From JBCDLI01 sp038745535 (GTDB lineage: Bacteria > Pseudomonadota > Alphaproteobacteria > Rhizobiales > Rhizobiaceae), in assembly GCA_038745535.1 (NCBI GenBank), contig JBCDLI010000003.1, positions 12,883-76,882 of the forward strand: a stretch of 64,000 nucleotides of DNA, in the 5' to 3' direction. Made by a program: the position numbers and the translations under genes. The notes beneath the pieces are model-generated. The model did not search any database and was not told the origin of the DNA. It saw nothing but the letters and a program-made list of their open reading frames with translations. Below, one piece after another: positions 26,884 through 37,131 of the stretch. Each line of letters starts with the position of its first letter. The first letter of the stretch is position 1.

Positions 26884-27488
26884 TTTGGCTGATCCTGTAG
26901 GAGATACTTAAGGCCGCCACGAAAGTAATCGTACCCGGTGTACAGGGTCAAAAGCGCGGCGAACCACAAAAGTGCGATCCCGATATCAGATACGTGCGGC
27001 ACGACTTTATCACCCGCCGTGCCAATCAACAGAAAGCCGATTGCAAATAACTGCGCTGTGGTCTTCCATTTGGCTAGCGTTGTCACCGGAACCGACACCT
27101 TGATCGAGGCCAAGTGCTCGCGAAGACCGGAGACCAGAATTTCTCGGCATAAGATGATGACACCCGCCCACAAAGACCATCCGGCAATTGAACCCTCAGC
27201 AGCCAATAACAGCAGGACTACCGAGACCAACAGCTTATCTGCGATGGGATCAAGCATTCGACCAATCGCTGTCGTTTGTTGCCATTTTCGCGCGAGGTAG
27301 CCGTCGAAGAAGTCTGTCACGCTTGCAATTGTAAAAATCACGAAAGCGCTCCATCGGGCAAAGTCCGTGGACTCCAGTTTTCCAGACGAGAAGAAGCACA
27401 CCACAATGGCGGGCACGGCTAAAATCCGCGCGAATGTGAGTAAATTCGGCAGTGAAAATGTGTGATCTGGTTGCGCAGAAGAAGACAA
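26880..27488 (-). CDS. pgsA: CDP-diacylglycerol-glycerol-3-phosphate 3-phosphatidyltransferase
   Basis: Makes phosphatidylglycerol phosphate in the inner membrane, the committed step to phosphatidylglycerol. It carries the CDP-alcohol phosphotransferase signature D-G-x2-A-R-x8-G-x3-D-x3-D: FFDGYLARKWQQTTAIGRML followed by DPIADK. About five membrane spans are spread over 202 residues, starting with LPNLLTFARILAVPAIVVCF. It follows uvrC by 55 bases and is translationally coupled to moaD. Confidence 0.95.
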   Translation of the reverse strand: MSSSAQPDHTFSLPNLLTFARILAVPAIVVCFFSSGKLESTDFARWSAFVIFTIASVTDFFDGYLARKWQQTTAIGRMLDPIADKLLVSVVLLLLAAEGSIAGWSLWAGVIILCREILVSGLREHLASIKVSVPVTTLAKWKTTAQLFAIGFLLIGTAGDKVVPHVSDIGIALLWFAALLTLYTGYDYFRGGLKYLLQDQPK

Positions 27489-27543
27489 GGCAGTCCTACA
27501 AAACAGCTTCTTGTGGCGGTTTGGTCATAAACCAAGCGGACGG

Positions 27544-29532
27544 TCAACCATTGCGAAAATGGTTGTAGATCATCTGTGCCATAGCGTCCGAAATTCCCTC
27601 AACTTTTTCCAAGTCTTGAAGGGTCGCGCGTGAAACACCCTTTGCTGAGCCAAAGTTATTCAACAAGGCGCGTTTGCGCGACGGACCAATGCCGTCGATC
27701 TCATCGAGGGGGTTCTTGATCATCTCTTTCTTGCGTCGCGCACGGTGAGTTCCAATTGCAAAGCGGTGTGCCTCGTCACGAAGGCGCTGCACAAAGTAAA
27801 GCACCGGATCGCGTGGGGGCAAAGAGAAGTCTGATTTTCCCGGAATGAAAAACCGCTCACGGCCTGCATCGCGATCCTGTCCCTTTGCAACTCCCACCAT
27901 TGCAATTTTGTCTGCGATACCGAGCTCTTCGAGGATACTTTTGACAGCATTCAGCTGGCCTAGCCCGCCGTCGATAAGCAGCAGGTCTGGCCATTCGCTA
28001 AACTTGCCGTCGGACGGATCTGCTTTTTCTCGTTTTTCGCCGCTTTCTTTCACCAAGCGCTTAAACCTGCGCTCCATGACCTCCTTCATCATACCGAAAT
28101 CGTCGCCCGGTGTGATGGTCTCCGACTTGATGTTGAATTTGCGGTACTGATTTTTCACAAAACCTTCCGGTCCAGCGACGATCATCGCGCCAACGGGATT
28201 TGTCCCCATGATATGGGAGTTATCAAAAACTTCGATCCGTTGAGGCACGTCCTCAAGCTCAAATGTTTCAGCGAGCCCCTTTAACAAGCGCGCTTGGGTA
28301 GATGTTTCTGCAAGCTTTCGAGCCAGCGTTTCACGGGCATTGCTAAGCGCATCTTTCACGAGCGCCAGCTTCTCGCCTCGCTGTGGCACGTTTACGAGAA
28401 CACGGCGCTCCGCTCGCAGTTCAAGCGCTTCCTGCAAAAGCTCGCGCTCTGGAATGTCTTCCGAAAGCAGCACCATTTTGGGCACAGGTTTGTTATCATA
28501 AAACTGCGATACGAAGGCACCGAGAACTTCGGCTGCTGAATGGGATGCATCCGCACGCGGAAAATACGAGCGGTTTCCCCAATTTTGGCTCGTTCGATAG
28601 AAGAATACCTGCACGCAGGTTTGGCCGCCGTCCTGATGGACCGCGAAGACGTCTGCTTCTTCCACGCCTTGGGGATTGATGCCTTGGTGACTTTGGATTT
28701 GCGATAAGGCCGATATACGGTTGCGTAGCCGGGCGGCGCGTTCGAATTCCAGACTTTCCGCAGCGGCTTCCATTTCTTGTGCCAATTTCGATTTAACAGC
28801 GCGCGATTTGCCGGACAAGAATGCCTTAGCGTCCTCCACCATTTCAAGGTGCGCAGCCTTATCCATGTCGCCGGTGCAAGTGCCCGCACAGCGTTTGATT
28901 TGATAGTTGAGGCAAGGGCGTCCGCCCGTCTCTTCGACGGTTTGTCCGCACGTTCCCAGCATAAACGCTTTTTGCAACGTGTTGATCGCTCGATTGACGG
29001 CGCTGGCCGAGGCGAATGGCCCGAAATAGCTGCCCTTTCGCGTGCGCGCACCTCTATGCTTGATCAGCATCGGAATTTCTTCGTCTTCGGTGATCAGGAT
29101 ATAAGGGAAGGACTTATCGTCCCGCAGGAGCACGTTGAAGCGCGGGCGCAGCCGTTTGATAAGGTTTGCTTCAAGAAGCAACGCTTCGGTCTCGGAACGC
29201 GTTGTCACAAATTCCATCGCGTGCGTCAGCTGAATCATCTTCGCGATGCGATTGGTGTGACCACCCATGCGCGAGTAGTTCGATACACGATTTTTCAGGC
29301 TCTTCGCCTTACCGACGTAAAGCACATCGCCATCGCCGTTGAACATGCGATAAACGCCGGGCGCACTGGGCAAACGCTTCACATAAGCCTCGATAAGTGC
29401 CGCGCCGGTCAGATTGGCCGTGTCGCTTTCCTCACCGCTGGCAGTCCAGCTAAGCGCATCCTCAGCGGTGTCCAGCACCGGCCTTTTGGCCGCTACGGTC
29501 TTTTCCTCGTGTTCTGTATCGAGCGTTTCCAT
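27544..29532 (-). CDS. uvrC: Excinuclease ABC subunit C
   Basis: Makes both incisions around DNA lesions in nucleotide excision repair. The N-terminal GIY-YIG domain (about residues 52-130) reads [21 protein letters not shown] Cys-rich stretch [13 protein letters not shown] and the UvrB-binding UVR motif (about residues 230-265) follow. The RNase-H-like endonuclease domain includes [16 protein letters not shown] and [12 protein letters not shown]. Two helix-hairpin-helix motifs are at the end ([33 protein letters not shown]). At 662 residues it has a 45-residue acidic extension before the GIY domain, common in the order. Confidence 0.97.
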   Translation of the reverse strand: METLDTEHEEKTVAAKRPVLDTAEDALSWTASGEESDTANLTGAALIEAYVKRLPSAPGVYRMFNGDGDVLYVGKAKSLKNRVSNYSRMGGHTNRIAKMIQLTHAMEFVTTRSETEALLLEANLIKRLRPRFNVLLRDDKSFPYILITEDEEIPMLIKHRGARTRKGSYFGPFASASAVNRAINTLQKAFMLGTCGQTVEETGGRPCLNYQIKRCAGTCTGDMDKAAHLEMVEDAKAFLSGKSRAVKSKLAQEMEAAAESLEFERAARLRNRISALSQIQSHQGINPQGVEEADVFAVHQDGGQTCVQVFFYRTSQNWGNRSYFPRADASHSAAEVLGAFVSQFYDNKPVPKMVLLSEDIPERELLQEALELRAERRVLVNVPQRGEKLALVKDALSNARETLARKLAETSTQARLLKGLAETFELEDVPQRIEVFDNSHIMGTNPVGAMIVAGPEGFVKNQYRKFNIKSETITPGDDFGMMKEVMERRFKRLVKESGEKREKADPSDGKFSEWPDLLLIDGGLGQLNAVKSILEELGIADKIAMVGVAKGQDRDAGRERFFIPGKSDFSLPPRDPVLYFVQRLRDEAHRFAIGTHRARRKKEMIKNPLDEIDGIGPSRKRALLNNFGSAKGVSRATLQDLEKVEGISDAMAQMIYNHFRNG

Positions 29533-29566
29533 TTTGCTGTTCGTCTTGTGCTCCGCGCTGAACGCG

Positions 29567-30328
29567 TCATTCTTGACCGGTCGCGTCCGGCGTCTGCCAA
29601 GCTAAATGTTGACCGCCGTCAAGCGCCAACATCTGGCCAGTGACCGATTTCGCCTTCCAAAAGAAATAGACTGCTTCGCCGATTTCGCAAAGTTCAGGCC
29701 CCCGTTTAAGAGGCACTGCGGCAACCTGCTCGTCGAAGGCCGACCTATCCTGACGTTCGTTTGGAAGCGTTGGGCCCGGACCGATAGCGTTAACGCGAAT
29801 TCGCGGCGCTAGCGCTTGTGCCATGGTGCGTGTCGCCGTCCACAGCGCTGATTTTGAGAGCGTATAGGAAAAGAACCGTGGATTAAGTGCCCAAACCCGC
29901 TCGTCAATCATATTGACGATGAGGCCCGCGCGATCGCCCGGAAGAGCCTTTGAAAACTCTTGCGCGAGGAGGGCAGGCGCCTTCAGATGCACCGCAAAAT
30001 GCCGGTCCCAACCGGGTTCATCGAGGTCCGTTACAGAATCGTCTTCGAAAATAGAGGCGTTGTTCACCAACAGATCAACGCGCCCAGCAAGTGTCATCGC
30101 TTGATAAACAAGTGACGCTGTTGCGTTCCAATTTGTTAAATCAGCGGCTGCACTGAATGCGGACGCGTCAGTCGTATCGCGGAGCTCTTCGCATAGGATC
30201 TCTGCGTCACGGACCGATGTGTTTGCGTGGACAACGACGTTAAAGCCTCGGGCAGCAAGATGCTCGCAAATACCGCGACCCACGCGTTTGGCACCGCCTG
30301 TTATAAGCGCGACTGGACGTTCAACCAT
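29567..30328 (-). CDS. SDR-family oxidoreductase (pteridine-reductase-like)
   Basis: A 253-residue short-chain dehydrogenase. The cofactor motif is [19 protein letters not shown], the Rossmann support motif NNASIFEDD (about residues 86-94), and the catalytic YTLSKSAL (Tyr and Lys) is intact. The GGAKRVG wording and the weak [14 protein letters not shown] ending resemble FolM/pteridine-reductase-type SDRs, so a reduced-pterin substrate is possible. That would fit moaD/moaE further down the operon, but this is inference. The open frame extends upstream to 30466; the ATG at 30328 is the family-like start. It lies 15 bases after the antiporter gene. Confidence 0.85.
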   Translation of the reverse strand: MVERPVALITGGAKRVGRGICEHLAARGFNVVVHANTSVRDAEILCEELRDTTDASAFSAAADLTNWNATASLVYQAMTLAGRVDLLVNNASIFEDDSVTDLDEPGWDRHFAVHLKAPALLAQEFSKALPGDRAGLIVNMIDERVWALNPRFFSYTLSKSALWTATRTMAQALAPRIRVNAIGPGPTLPNERQDRSAFDEQVAAVPLKRGPELCEIGEAVYFFWKAKSVTGQMLALDGGQHLAWQTPDATGQE

Positions 30329-30342
30329 CAATGACCCCTCCG

Positions 30343-31302
30343 TCAAAATACGGAGATGATATAAGCGCCATAGGCGATGAGCATACCGGCGCCGAGCACT
30401 TTGCCGGTTGTCATCTTCGCGTAGCAGATCACCGCAAGCACCACGCCGACGGCTGCCATGATCCACATGTCGTAGTTGGATAACTGGTTGGCGATCTGCA
30501 GCGGTATCACCATGCCGGTGATCCCCATGATGGCGGCGATGTTGAAGATGTTTGAACCAATGATGTTACCAAGCGCGACATCGGCCTCTTTCCGCCAAGC
30601 TGCCATGAACGAGGTCGCCAGTTCCGGCAGGGACGTGCCGATCGCCACAATGGTAAGACCAATGACGGCTTCGGAAATGCCGAAAACCGTCGCAAGATTG
30701 GAAGCACCGGTCACAGTCAAATGCGCGGCAATCGGCAAGCCGATAATTCCGCCAAGTAAATAGGCTGCGATGCGTCCGGCTGAATGCGGGGCTTCGCCGA
30801 CATCATTTTGATAGTCGGGTGGCAAATCGTCTGTATCTTCATCTTCGGCCATGATGGCACGGGCGCGCAGAATTTGTGCCACCAAAAAGACTACGAGACC
30901 GGCAAAAAGAACACCCGCTTCGATGCGCGAAAGCAGCCCATCGCTGATCATCCACATGAAAATAATCGTAAAAACGAGCATCACGGAGGCATTCCGCGAT
31001 AAGCCACGTTGATTAGCATGAATGGCCGCAATCAAAGCAGGCAAGCCCATAACCAGCAGGACATTTGCGATATTGGAGCCAATGACATTGCCGACTGCGA
31101 TGTCAGCAACCCCGGCAAATGCCGATTGCAGTGAGATGAACAGTTCAGGCGCTGATGTTCCAAACGCCACAATCGTCAAACCGATGATTAGCGCTGGAAT
31201 GTCCAATTTCTCGGCGAGGCCCACCGATCCTTTGACCAGGTAGTCTCCGGCAAATACGAGCAAAATCAGCCCGCCGATGAGAAATACAATGTCGAGAATC
31301 AT
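30343..31302 (-). CDS. Calcium/sodium antiporter (YrbG/CaCA family)
   Basis: A 319-residue inner-membrane exchanger with the family's internal duplication. The first half has AFGTSAPELFISLQ and GNVIGSNIANVLLVMG. The second has AIGTSLPELATSFMAA and GNIIGSNIFNIAAIMG; the Glu and Asn residues in these repeats form the ion site. About ten membrane spans surround a central hydrophilic acidic loop (EDEDTDDLPPDYQNDVGE). The ion specificity cannot be read from sequence. It is the first gene of the minus-strand run leading to moaE. Confidence 0.93.
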   Translation of the reverse strand: MILDIVFLIGGLILLVFAGDYLVKGSVGLAEKLDIPALIIGLTIVAFGTSAPELFISLQSAFAGVADIAVGNVIGSNIANVLLVMGLPALIAAIHANQRGLSRNASVMLVFTIIFMWMISDGLLSRIEAGVLFAGLVVFLVAQILRARAIMAEDEDTDDLPPDYQNDVGEAPHSAGRIAAYLLGGIIGLPIAAHLTVTGASNLATVFGISEAVIGLTIVAIGTSLPELATSFMAAWRKEADVALGNIIGSNIFNIAAIMGITGMVIPLQIANQLSNYDMWIMAAVGVVLAVICYAKMTTGKVLGAGMLIAYGAYIISVF

Positions 31303-31392
31303 GAGGGGGCCATTTGGTGCGTGTGTGCGCTGGATATAAGCGAGCGCATACCCGATGCAAAGAAACGTCGATTGGATTGTTGTGATCGACCG

Positions 31393-31992
31393 CTAGGCCG
31401 GTCTGAATTGAGTGATTTCAGGAAATACCGTTTCAAGGCGAGCGACCAAACGTTTGAGCTTTGGTCTGCCGCGCGACCAATTCAAATCCGGAAAACGCAG
31501 ATCGGCATACCCAAGCGCTGCATAAAGCGCGAGGTGTCCTCCATGGGGCGACTTTGAAACCCGGCCACTATTCTCATTTAACCAATCGAGCATGCGCGTA
31601 ACTTTGCGTGCTTGATAGTCGAGCCACTCACCGTGAACCTTCTCAGCAGGACGCATCCGCCGCTCGTAGACTTGAGTGAGAAGTGCGTCGCAAAGTCCGT
31701 CAGCGGCAGCTTCTAACCTTTCAGCCTCACGCCGCTTTTCAGCGTTTCGCGGAAACAGTTTTTTCCCGCTCAGGCGATCAAGCTCTTGCATAATCGCACG
31801 GCTATCAAACACGGCGAAGCTATCATCGCAGATAAGCGTCGGGATTTTTCCAAGCGGGTTTTCGGACGTCAGAGCGTCAGGCTCATCAGAAGTGGAAACG
31901 GTCTGCAGCTCAAGCTTAAGACTGTGCAAAGCTGCTGCCATGCGAATTTTAGCCGAGTATGGCGATGCAGGCGCGTACAGTAATTTTGGCAT
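31393..31992 (-). CDS. Glutathione S-transferase-like protein
   Basis: A 199-residue cytosolic protein with the GST fold. The N-terminal thioredoxin-like domain reads PKLLYAPASPYSAKIRMAA and includes NPLGKIPTLICDDSFAVFDS with the cis-Pro and the DSRAI glutathione-binding turn. The C-terminal helical domain contains GGHLALYAALGYADLRFP, the usual N-capping region. The catalytic position is Ser (SPYS). The ATG at 31992 matches family starts; the frame is open to 32040, overlapping the RNase T2 3' end. Substrate is unknown. Confidence 0.88.
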   Translation of the reverse strand: MPKLLYAPASPYSAKIRMAAALHSLKLELQTVSTSDEPDALTSENPLGKIPTLICDDSFAVFDSRAIMQELDRLSGKKLFPRNAEKRREAERLEAAADGLCDALLTQVYERRMRPAEKVHGEWLDYQARKVTRMLDWLNENSGRVSKSPHGGHLALYAALGYADLRFPDLNWSRGRPKLKRLVARLETVFPEITQFRPA

Positions 31993-32003
31993 CTTGGTCC
32001 TTG

Positions 32004-32705
32004 TTAATTCGGGGGGACAACGACCGTCTCGCGTCTGCAAGACCGCCTATCGACCTGTGGACACGAAACGAATTCATCCAGTGTTTTGGACATGCATATC
32101 CGCACATCACGCAAAAATCTTCGGTCGCAGGTGACCGCGATTTCGTCAGCAGCTAATTCTGGATCAGCGTCGCGAAACGCCGTCTCAACATCATCTGGAT
32201 CAATCGACGTGGTATTTGAGCGGTCAAGAAACGCGTCCGGGATAGTGATCTCTTCGAACGCCACGCGAGTCGCGTCGAAATAGACGTCCAACGGCAATCC
32301 CGTACAGGTACCGTGCTTCTTCCACTGATGATTGATCAAGCCACGCGATGGCATGATGTCGAACATCTCAGCTTGAATTTCGCGCGGTACACTTGATCCC
32401 TCGTTGCTACCGCAAAACTCTGGATAGCCATCGTCGAATTGAGGCCAGAGACCGTGAACGACAAAACCAAACGGGTCCGCGCGGTCACACTGTTGTTGAT
32501 TGGCGCGATCGCCCTCGGAGCGGCAATATCCGGGAGACCAGGACAGAGCTAAAACGTAAAAGTCGAAGTCTTGCTGACCGAGATAAGGGGACACAACACT
32601 AGTTTGAGGACCCGGCTCATTTACGGTTGCCTCGCTCTCGTCGCTACATGAAGCGAGCAATAAAACCGAGAACAAGCAAGCGAGGACCCGCACTGTAAAA
32701 CTCAA
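32004..32705 (-). CDS. Ribonuclease T2 family lipoprotein
   Basis: Endoribonuclease of the T2 family, acting outside the cytoplasm. Both catalytic segments are present: CAS I FVVHGLWPQ (about residues 82-90) and CAS II HQWKKHGTCTG (about residues 125-135), each with its catalytic His, plus Cys pairs for disulfides. The N-terminus is a lipoprotein signal, CLFSVLLLASCSDES, with the lipid-attached Cys at about residue 20, so the enzyme is probably anchored to a membrane facing the periplasm. The start is a TTG overlapping the stop of the preceding gene (TTGA), so it is translationally coupled to it. Confidence 0.9.
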   Translation of the reverse strand: MSFTVRVLACLFSVLLLASCSDESEATVNEPGPQTSVVSPYLGQQDFDFYVLALSWSPGYCRSEGDRANQQQCDRADPFGFVVHGLWPQFDDGYPEFCGSNEGSSVPREIQAEMFDIMPSRGLINHQWKKHGTCTGLPLDVYFDATRVAFEEITIPDAFLDRSNTTSIDPDDVETAFRDADPELAADEIAVTCDRRFLRDVRICMSKTLDEFVSCPQVDRRSCRRETVVVPPN

Positions 32706-33199
32706 TGCAGTACCCGGCAGCCGCCGCCATAGACGCGATAGGGGTCCAAGCCTTCAATGCAGAATTCCACATTGTTCACGAAGCGACCGTCCCGGTGGAT
32801 TTTCTCACGAATGAACTTCATCGAGCCGAGATATGATTGGCCTTGACCAAACAGCCCAACGCCGCCCTCGATGAGATACCAAATCGGCCGTTGAGTATGA
32901 TCGCTGAATACTGCTGTCGCGTGGCAATAACGCCGAGCAATTGGACGCCCAAGGTGCACATCCTGATCTTCGTAACGATGCTCGTGAATTCCGCTAAGTT
33001 CTAAAATCCGGAAGTGTGGTCGGTTGTGCACTTTAAAAGCCTGCGTGCGGAACCGTTCTTGGATCGTGGCAATCATCGTCGGCGTGGAGCATTCTGGAGA
33101 AGGCGCGTCGCGGAAATACGCTTCGTGCGCGTTCGCAATACTCCCACCCGCAGCAAAGAGAACTGCGGTAAAGATCAAACGACTTAACTGCTTCAGCAT
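32702..33199 (-). CDS. Small secreted Cys-containing protein coupled to RNase T2, unknown
   Basis: A 165-residue exported protein from the ATG at 33199, which has a GGGGAAG ribosome-binding site; a second ATG lies at 33214 with no such site. The signal peptide is LSRLIFTAVLFAAGGSIANA with cleavage before HEAYF. The mature part has four Cys (near SPECST, ARRYCHA, VEFCIEG and GGCRVLH), enough for two disulfides. A stretch WYLIEGGVGLFGQGQSYLG is notable. I do not recognise the family. Its stop overlaps the RNase T2 start as TTGA, suggesting the two proteins work in the same compartment. Confidence 0.75.
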   Translation of the reverse strand: MLKQLSRLIFTAVLFAAGGSIANAHEAYFRDAPSPECSTPTMIATIQERFRTQAFKVHNRPHFRILELSGIHEHRYEDQDVHLGRPIARRYCHATAVFSDHTQRPIWYLIEGGVGLFGQGQSYLGSMKFIREKIHRDGRFVNNVEFCIEGLDPYRVYGGGCRVLH

Positions 33200-33267
33200 G
33201 ATGCGCTTCCCCATTCGTTAAGGGTTTTTAGCATTTCAAAATTTCACTGACCAAGCCCGAATGCTCG

Positions 33268-34125
33268 TTATCGCAGACTTTCGATACGGAAATTCGCATC
33301 TGTGGCACTTCTGCCGAGAACGCCCGTTAGCCATGGCATGATTTGTTCGAGTTCGTCACTCAGAACGTATGGAGCCTTTAAAATGACCATACCGCAGCCG
33401 TAGAACATGGCTTTTCCGTCGGCGTTCGACTTCGGACCGACCTCAATCTCGACGATGAGCAGGTCATCTGTCAGCGTTCGTAGCCCATTTTTGAATGAAG
33501 TGACGGCTGCTTGGTTTTTGAGTGGATACCAGATGGCATAGGTGCCCGATTGAAAACGCTTCAACGCCTCCCGCAAGCCTTTTAGTATATCGTCAAACTC
33601 GGTTCGGAGCTCAAATGGCGGGTCAATCAAAATTAACCCGCGGCGCTCCTTCGGGGGTAGCTGGCTTTTCAAACCGGTATAGCCATCAAGATGAAGCGTG
33701 GTGATGCCGTGAGCGCCGACGAACCCATCGCGAAGCTTTACGAATTCGAGTTGGTTTTTCTCAATGGCGACGATTTTGTCTTGTGATCGACGCAGCTCGT
33801 GTACCACGCGCGGCGAGCCGGGATAGGCCAGGTCGCCAAAACGCGTCCGGGCCAGTTCGAGTGCGTGGACATACGGATGCAGGAGGCTGGCAACCGCGTC
33901 AGGGGCGCTGTCGAGCCCAGCCCAGAAGGCGTGAATTCCGCCATCGGCCTCGTGCGTCCTGTGCGCTTCATCTGCGGTTAGATCGTAAAGACCACGGCCA
34001 GCGTGGGTGTCGATATAGCGAAATCCGGCACTCTTGCGCTGTAGATACGTGACCAAGCGCGCAAGAATAATGTGCTTGAACACATCGGCAAAGTTTCCTG
34101 CGTGGAAACCGTGGCGGTAGTTCAA
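33268..34125 (-). CDS. rlmJ: 23S rRNA (adenine 2030-N6)-methyltransferase
   Basis: Methylates one adenosine of 23S rRNA. The N-terminus [20 protein letters not shown] is diagnostic, and YIDTHAGRGLYDL is the SAM-binding segment. The catalytic motif is ILIDPPFE, corresponding to the (D/N)PPY/F class of N6-adenine methyltransferases. The length (285) is normal. The start is a TTG forming a TTGA overlap with purN. Linking an rRNA methylase to purM-purN by overlap is unusual but the order rests on the sequence itself. Confidence 0.95.
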   Translation of the reverse strand: MNYRHGFHAGNFADVFKHIILARLVTYLQRKSAGFRYIDTHAGRGLYDLTADEAHRTHEADGGIHAFWAGLDSAPDAVASLLHPYVHALELARTRFGDLAYPGSPRVVHELRRSQDKIVAIEKNQLEFVKLRDGFVGAHGITTLHLDGYTGLKSQLPPKERRGLILIDPPFELRTEFDDILKGLREALKRFQSGTYAIWYPLKNQAAVTSFKNGLRTLTDDLLIVEIEVGPKSNADGKAMFYGCGMVILKAPYVLSDELEQIMPWLTGVLGRSATDANFRIESLR

Positions 34126-34709
34126 TTCAAACTCTCGATGAGCATGCGCAGCGCCTTTGGGTAAAGCTCATGCTCCTTCACCAAAACCTTCGCCGCCAAG
34201 CTTTCAGCCGTTTCATGCTCGGAAATTGTGACTTCAGCCTGCGCGATCACAGGCCCTTCATCCATGCCCGCAGTCACATGATGGACACTACAACCGTGTT
34301 TGCTCTCGCCTGCGTCTATCGCGCGTTGGTGTGAGTCCAGCCCTTTGAACTTTGGAAGGAGAGAGGGGTGGATGTTGATGATCCGTCCACTCCATTGATC
34401 GATGAAATTTTCCGTCAGAAGGCGCATATATCCGGCAAGACAAAGCACCTCGACGTTGTGATCAGCCAATGCTTGTAAAACAGCAGTCTCATGGTCGGCT
34501 TTGGCCATGCCTTTTATGCGCGGGATCGCAGCTGTGGAGATACCAAAATTTGCCGCAGTTCGAAGCCCGCGCGCATCAACCTTGTCGGCCCCTACAAATA
34601 CGATCTCTGCAGGGTAATTCTCATCTCGCGTCGCTTCCAGCAGTGCTTCCATATTGGAGCCACGTCCTGAGATGAGTACGCCGACACCGACCTTCCGAAC
34701 CAGATTCAA
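34122..34709 (-). CDS. purN: Phosphoribosylglycinamide formyltransferase
   Basis: Third step of IMP synthesis: transfers a formyl group from 10-formyl-THF to GAR. The N-terminus [20 protein letters not shown], the catalytic region [14 protein letters not shown] (Asn and His) and [16 protein letters not shown] (Asp) are all present. The 195-residue length is slightly short but complete. It starts with a TTG that overlaps the purM stop (TTGA). Confidence 0.96.
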   Translation of the reverse strand: MNLVRKVGVGVLISGRGSNMEALLEATRDENYPAEIVFVGADKVDARGLRTAANFGISTAAIPRIKGMAKADHETAVLQALADHNVEVLCLAGYMRLLTENFIDQWSGRIINIHPSLLPKFKGLDSHQRAIDAGESKHGCSVHHVTAGMDEGPVIAQAEVTISEHETAESLAAKVLVKEHELYPKALRMLIESLN

Positions 34710-35776
34710 AACTTCAGGTTTCCGTTGTAAACAACTGATTGGTCGAAATTTTCAATCAATTCGCCGATTTGGAATACCGTAATATTGTCGACAGATAAGG
34801 CGTCGATCACGTCACTGACTTCGTCTTTTGCCACAACAACAACCATACCGATGCCGCAGTTAAACGTGCGCAACATCTCGACCTCAGCAACACCGCCGGT
34901 CTTCGCAATCCACTGGAATACGCGAGGAAAATCAAAGCTTTCAAGATTGATCGTCGCCGCCAGATGGGCCGGCAAAACGCGCGGAATATTCTCTGTGAAG
35001 CCGCCCCCCGTGATATGCGCTAGTGCCTTGATGCCGTTTGTACTTTTCAACGCTTCAATAATCGGCTTCACATAGATTTTTGTTGGCGTCAGCAGCGCTT
35101 CAGCCAGTGACTTCTCGGTCGAGAAGGGTGCTGGTTTATCCAAGCCTAGACCGGTAATTTCGATGATCTTTCGGATTAGCGAAAAGCCGTTCGAGTGGGC
35201 TCCGCTCGAACCCAATCCAAGGAGTACGTCGCCAACTTCTACGTCTGCGCGCGGCAGCAAGTGTCCGCGTTCGGCAGCGCCAACAGAAAACCCGGCAAGG
35301 TCGTAGTCGTCACCTTGATACATACCTGGCATTTCGGCAGTCTCTCCGCCGATTAGCGCACAATTGGCTTGTTGACACCCTGCCGCAATGCCCGCGACGA
35401 CCGACTTCGCCGCGTCCACATCCAGCTTTCCCGTGGCCAGGTAGTCCAAGAAGAAAAGCGGTTCTGCGCCTTGGACAATGAGATCGTTGACGCACATCGC
35501 GACCAGATCAATGCCGACAGTATCGTGAATTCCACTCTCGATCGCCAATTTGAGTTTTGTCCCCACGCCGTCATTTGCAGCGACCAGCACCGGATCTTTG
35601 AACCCAGCAGCCTTGAGGTCAAATAGACCGCCAAAACCGCCGATTTCCGTATCACTTCCAGGCCGAGTCGTGGACTTCACCAATGGCTTAATCGCGTCGA
35701 CAAACGCGTTACCGCTGTCGATATCGACGCCAGCATCACTGTAGGTGAGACCATTTTTTCCGGGAGTATCTGTCAT
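34706..35776 (-). CDS. purM: Phosphoribosylformylglycinamidine cyclo-ligase
   Basis: Closes the imidazole ring to give aminoimidazole ribonucleotide in purine synthesis. The N-terminal [19 protein letters not shown], then [43 protein letters not shown] in part, [11 protein letters not shown] and [15 protein letters not shown] are family signatures. Length 356 is normal. It is the first gene of purM-purN-rlmJ and divergent from the AI-2E transporter gene across 194 bases, where a minus-strand TTGGAT with CATAGG 17 bases on is a possible promoter. Confidence 0.97.
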   Translation of the reverse strand: MTDTPGKNGLTYSDAGVDIDSGNAFVDAIKPLVKSTTRPGSDTEIGGFGGLFDLKAAGFKDPVLVAANDGVGTKLKLAIESGIHDTVGIDLVAMCVNDLIVQGAEPLFFLDYLATGKLDVDAAKSVVAGIAAGCQQANCALIGGETAEMPGMYQGDDYDLAGFSVGAAERGHLLPRADVEVGDVLLGLGSSGAHSNGFSLIRKIIEITGLGLDKPAPFSTEKSLAEALLTPTKIYVKPIIEALKSTNGIKALAHITGGGFTENIPRVLPAHLAATINLESFDFPRVFQWIAKTGGVAEVEMLRTFNCGIGMVVVVAKDEVSDVIDALSVDNITVFQIGELIENFDQSVVYNGNLKF

Positions 35777-35970
35777 TTTACAGGTATTTCAGTGATTGCA
35801 CAGCATTCCATTTGCGCGCCCTATGCACACTATCTGCTGCCAATCCAACCGAAACGAAATGCAGTGCGCCTTAAAACGGTGGAAATAACCCCATTTCATA
35901 CTATTGAAGCTTGGAGCCAATGCCGCACCGCACATCAGCTTTGCCGTGTGGCCAATAAACGGGATAAGCC

Positions 35971-37131
35971 ATGGCCACCCACATTTCTCGCGACATGCTG
36001 CGTCGCCAGTTCATTTTTTGGACTGTGACGCTGTTTTTGCTGTGTCTATTTCTCTTCACCTTCCGGTCCGTCCTGCTTCCGTTCTTGGCGGGTATAGCGA
36101 TTGCCTACTTCCTTGATCCCGTTGCCGATTGGCTGGAGACCAAAGGGCTGTCCCGTCTCATGGCGACGGTTTCAATCCTCGTCGTTTTTCTGCTGCTGTT
36201 TATCTTTGCGCTCATCTTGATCGTTCCAGAACTGGCGCGTCAGGCGTTTGAATTTGCCGACAGTCTTCCGCGTTATGTCTCGCAGCTACGTGATCTGATG
36301 GCTTCACTCAGTGTTGAAAGGCTTCAGTTGCCAGAGTTTCTTGGGCTGAACAGCGAGACCCTGCGCGGTTCAGTCGACGACCTCCTGCGACAGTCAACCG
36401 GTGTCATTCGATCAATTTTGCAGGGTATTTGGTCCGGCGGGTCCGCTGTGCTGGACATTATCGGCCTTCTGGTGATCGCGCCCGTTGTCGCATTTTATAT
36501 GCTGCTTGATTGGGATCGGATGATCGAGAAAATCGACGACTGCATTCCACGACGCAATGTGGATGCCGTTCGTCAGCTGGGCCGCGATGTTAACGCAGCG
36601 ATTGCAGGCTTCGTGCGCGGGCAGGGCACGGTATGCGTTATCCTTGGCCTATTTTACGCAATTGCATTGACCGTAGCCGGGCTGAATTTCGGGCTGCTCA
36701 TTGGACTGTTTGCAGGTTTGATCAGTTTCATACCGTACGTGGGTTCTCTCATCGGTCTGGTTTTATCAATCGGCGTCGCGCTCGTGCAGTTCTGGCCAGA
36801 CGCCGAAACAGTCGCATCCACGGGTTATCTACCGGCCTTTATCGATATCGGGATCGTCGCGGGCGTTTTCTTCGCTGGCCAGTTTTTGGAAGGCAATTTC
36901 CTGCAGCCGAAGCTGGTCGGAGAAAGTGTGAATCTCCACCCAGTTTGGCTGATGTTTGCGCTCTTCGCATTTGGCTCGCTATTCGGCTTCACCGGAATGC
37001 TCATTGCCGTCCCTGCAGCAGCCGCAATCGGCGTTTTGGTCCGTTTCGCAATCGCGCAATACCAAGACAGCGATCTCTATGAAGATGGTCTGCGAGCGCT
37101 CGATGAAGACAATCGGGATGCCGCAGAATGA
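35971..37131 (+). CDS. AI-2E transporter family membrane protein
   Basis: A 386-residue integral membrane protein of the AI-2E/PerM family with about eight spans. Family features are FLAGIAIAYFLDPVADWLE near the N-terminus, a central amphipathic region with LPRYVSQLRDLMASL, then FIPYVGSLIGLV and NFLQPKLVGESVNLHPVWLM. Members export or take up diverse small molecules or ions, so the autoinducer label should not be taken literally. The stop overlaps the hdaA start as ATGA. The gene sits where a purM-divergent PerM homologue is usual in rhizobia. Confidence 0.9.
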   Translation: MATHISRDMLRRQFIFWTVTLFLLCLFLFTFRSVLLPFLAGIAIAYFLDPVADWLETKGLSRLMATVSILVVFLLLFIFALILIVPELARQAFEFADSLPRYVSQLRDLMASLSVERLQLPEFLGLNSETLRGSVDDLLRQSTGVIRSILQGIWSGGSAVLDIIGLLVIAPVVAFYMLLDWDRMIEKIDDCIPRRNVDAVRQLGRDVNAAIAGFVRGQGTVCVILGLFYAIALTVAGLNFGLLIGLFAGLISFIPYVGSLIGLVLSIGVALVQFWPDAETVASTGYLPAFIDIGIVAGVFFAGQFLEGNFLQPKLVGESVNLHPVWLMFALFAFGSLFGFTGMLIAVPAAAAIGVLVRFAIAQYQDSDLYEDGLRALDEDNRDAAE

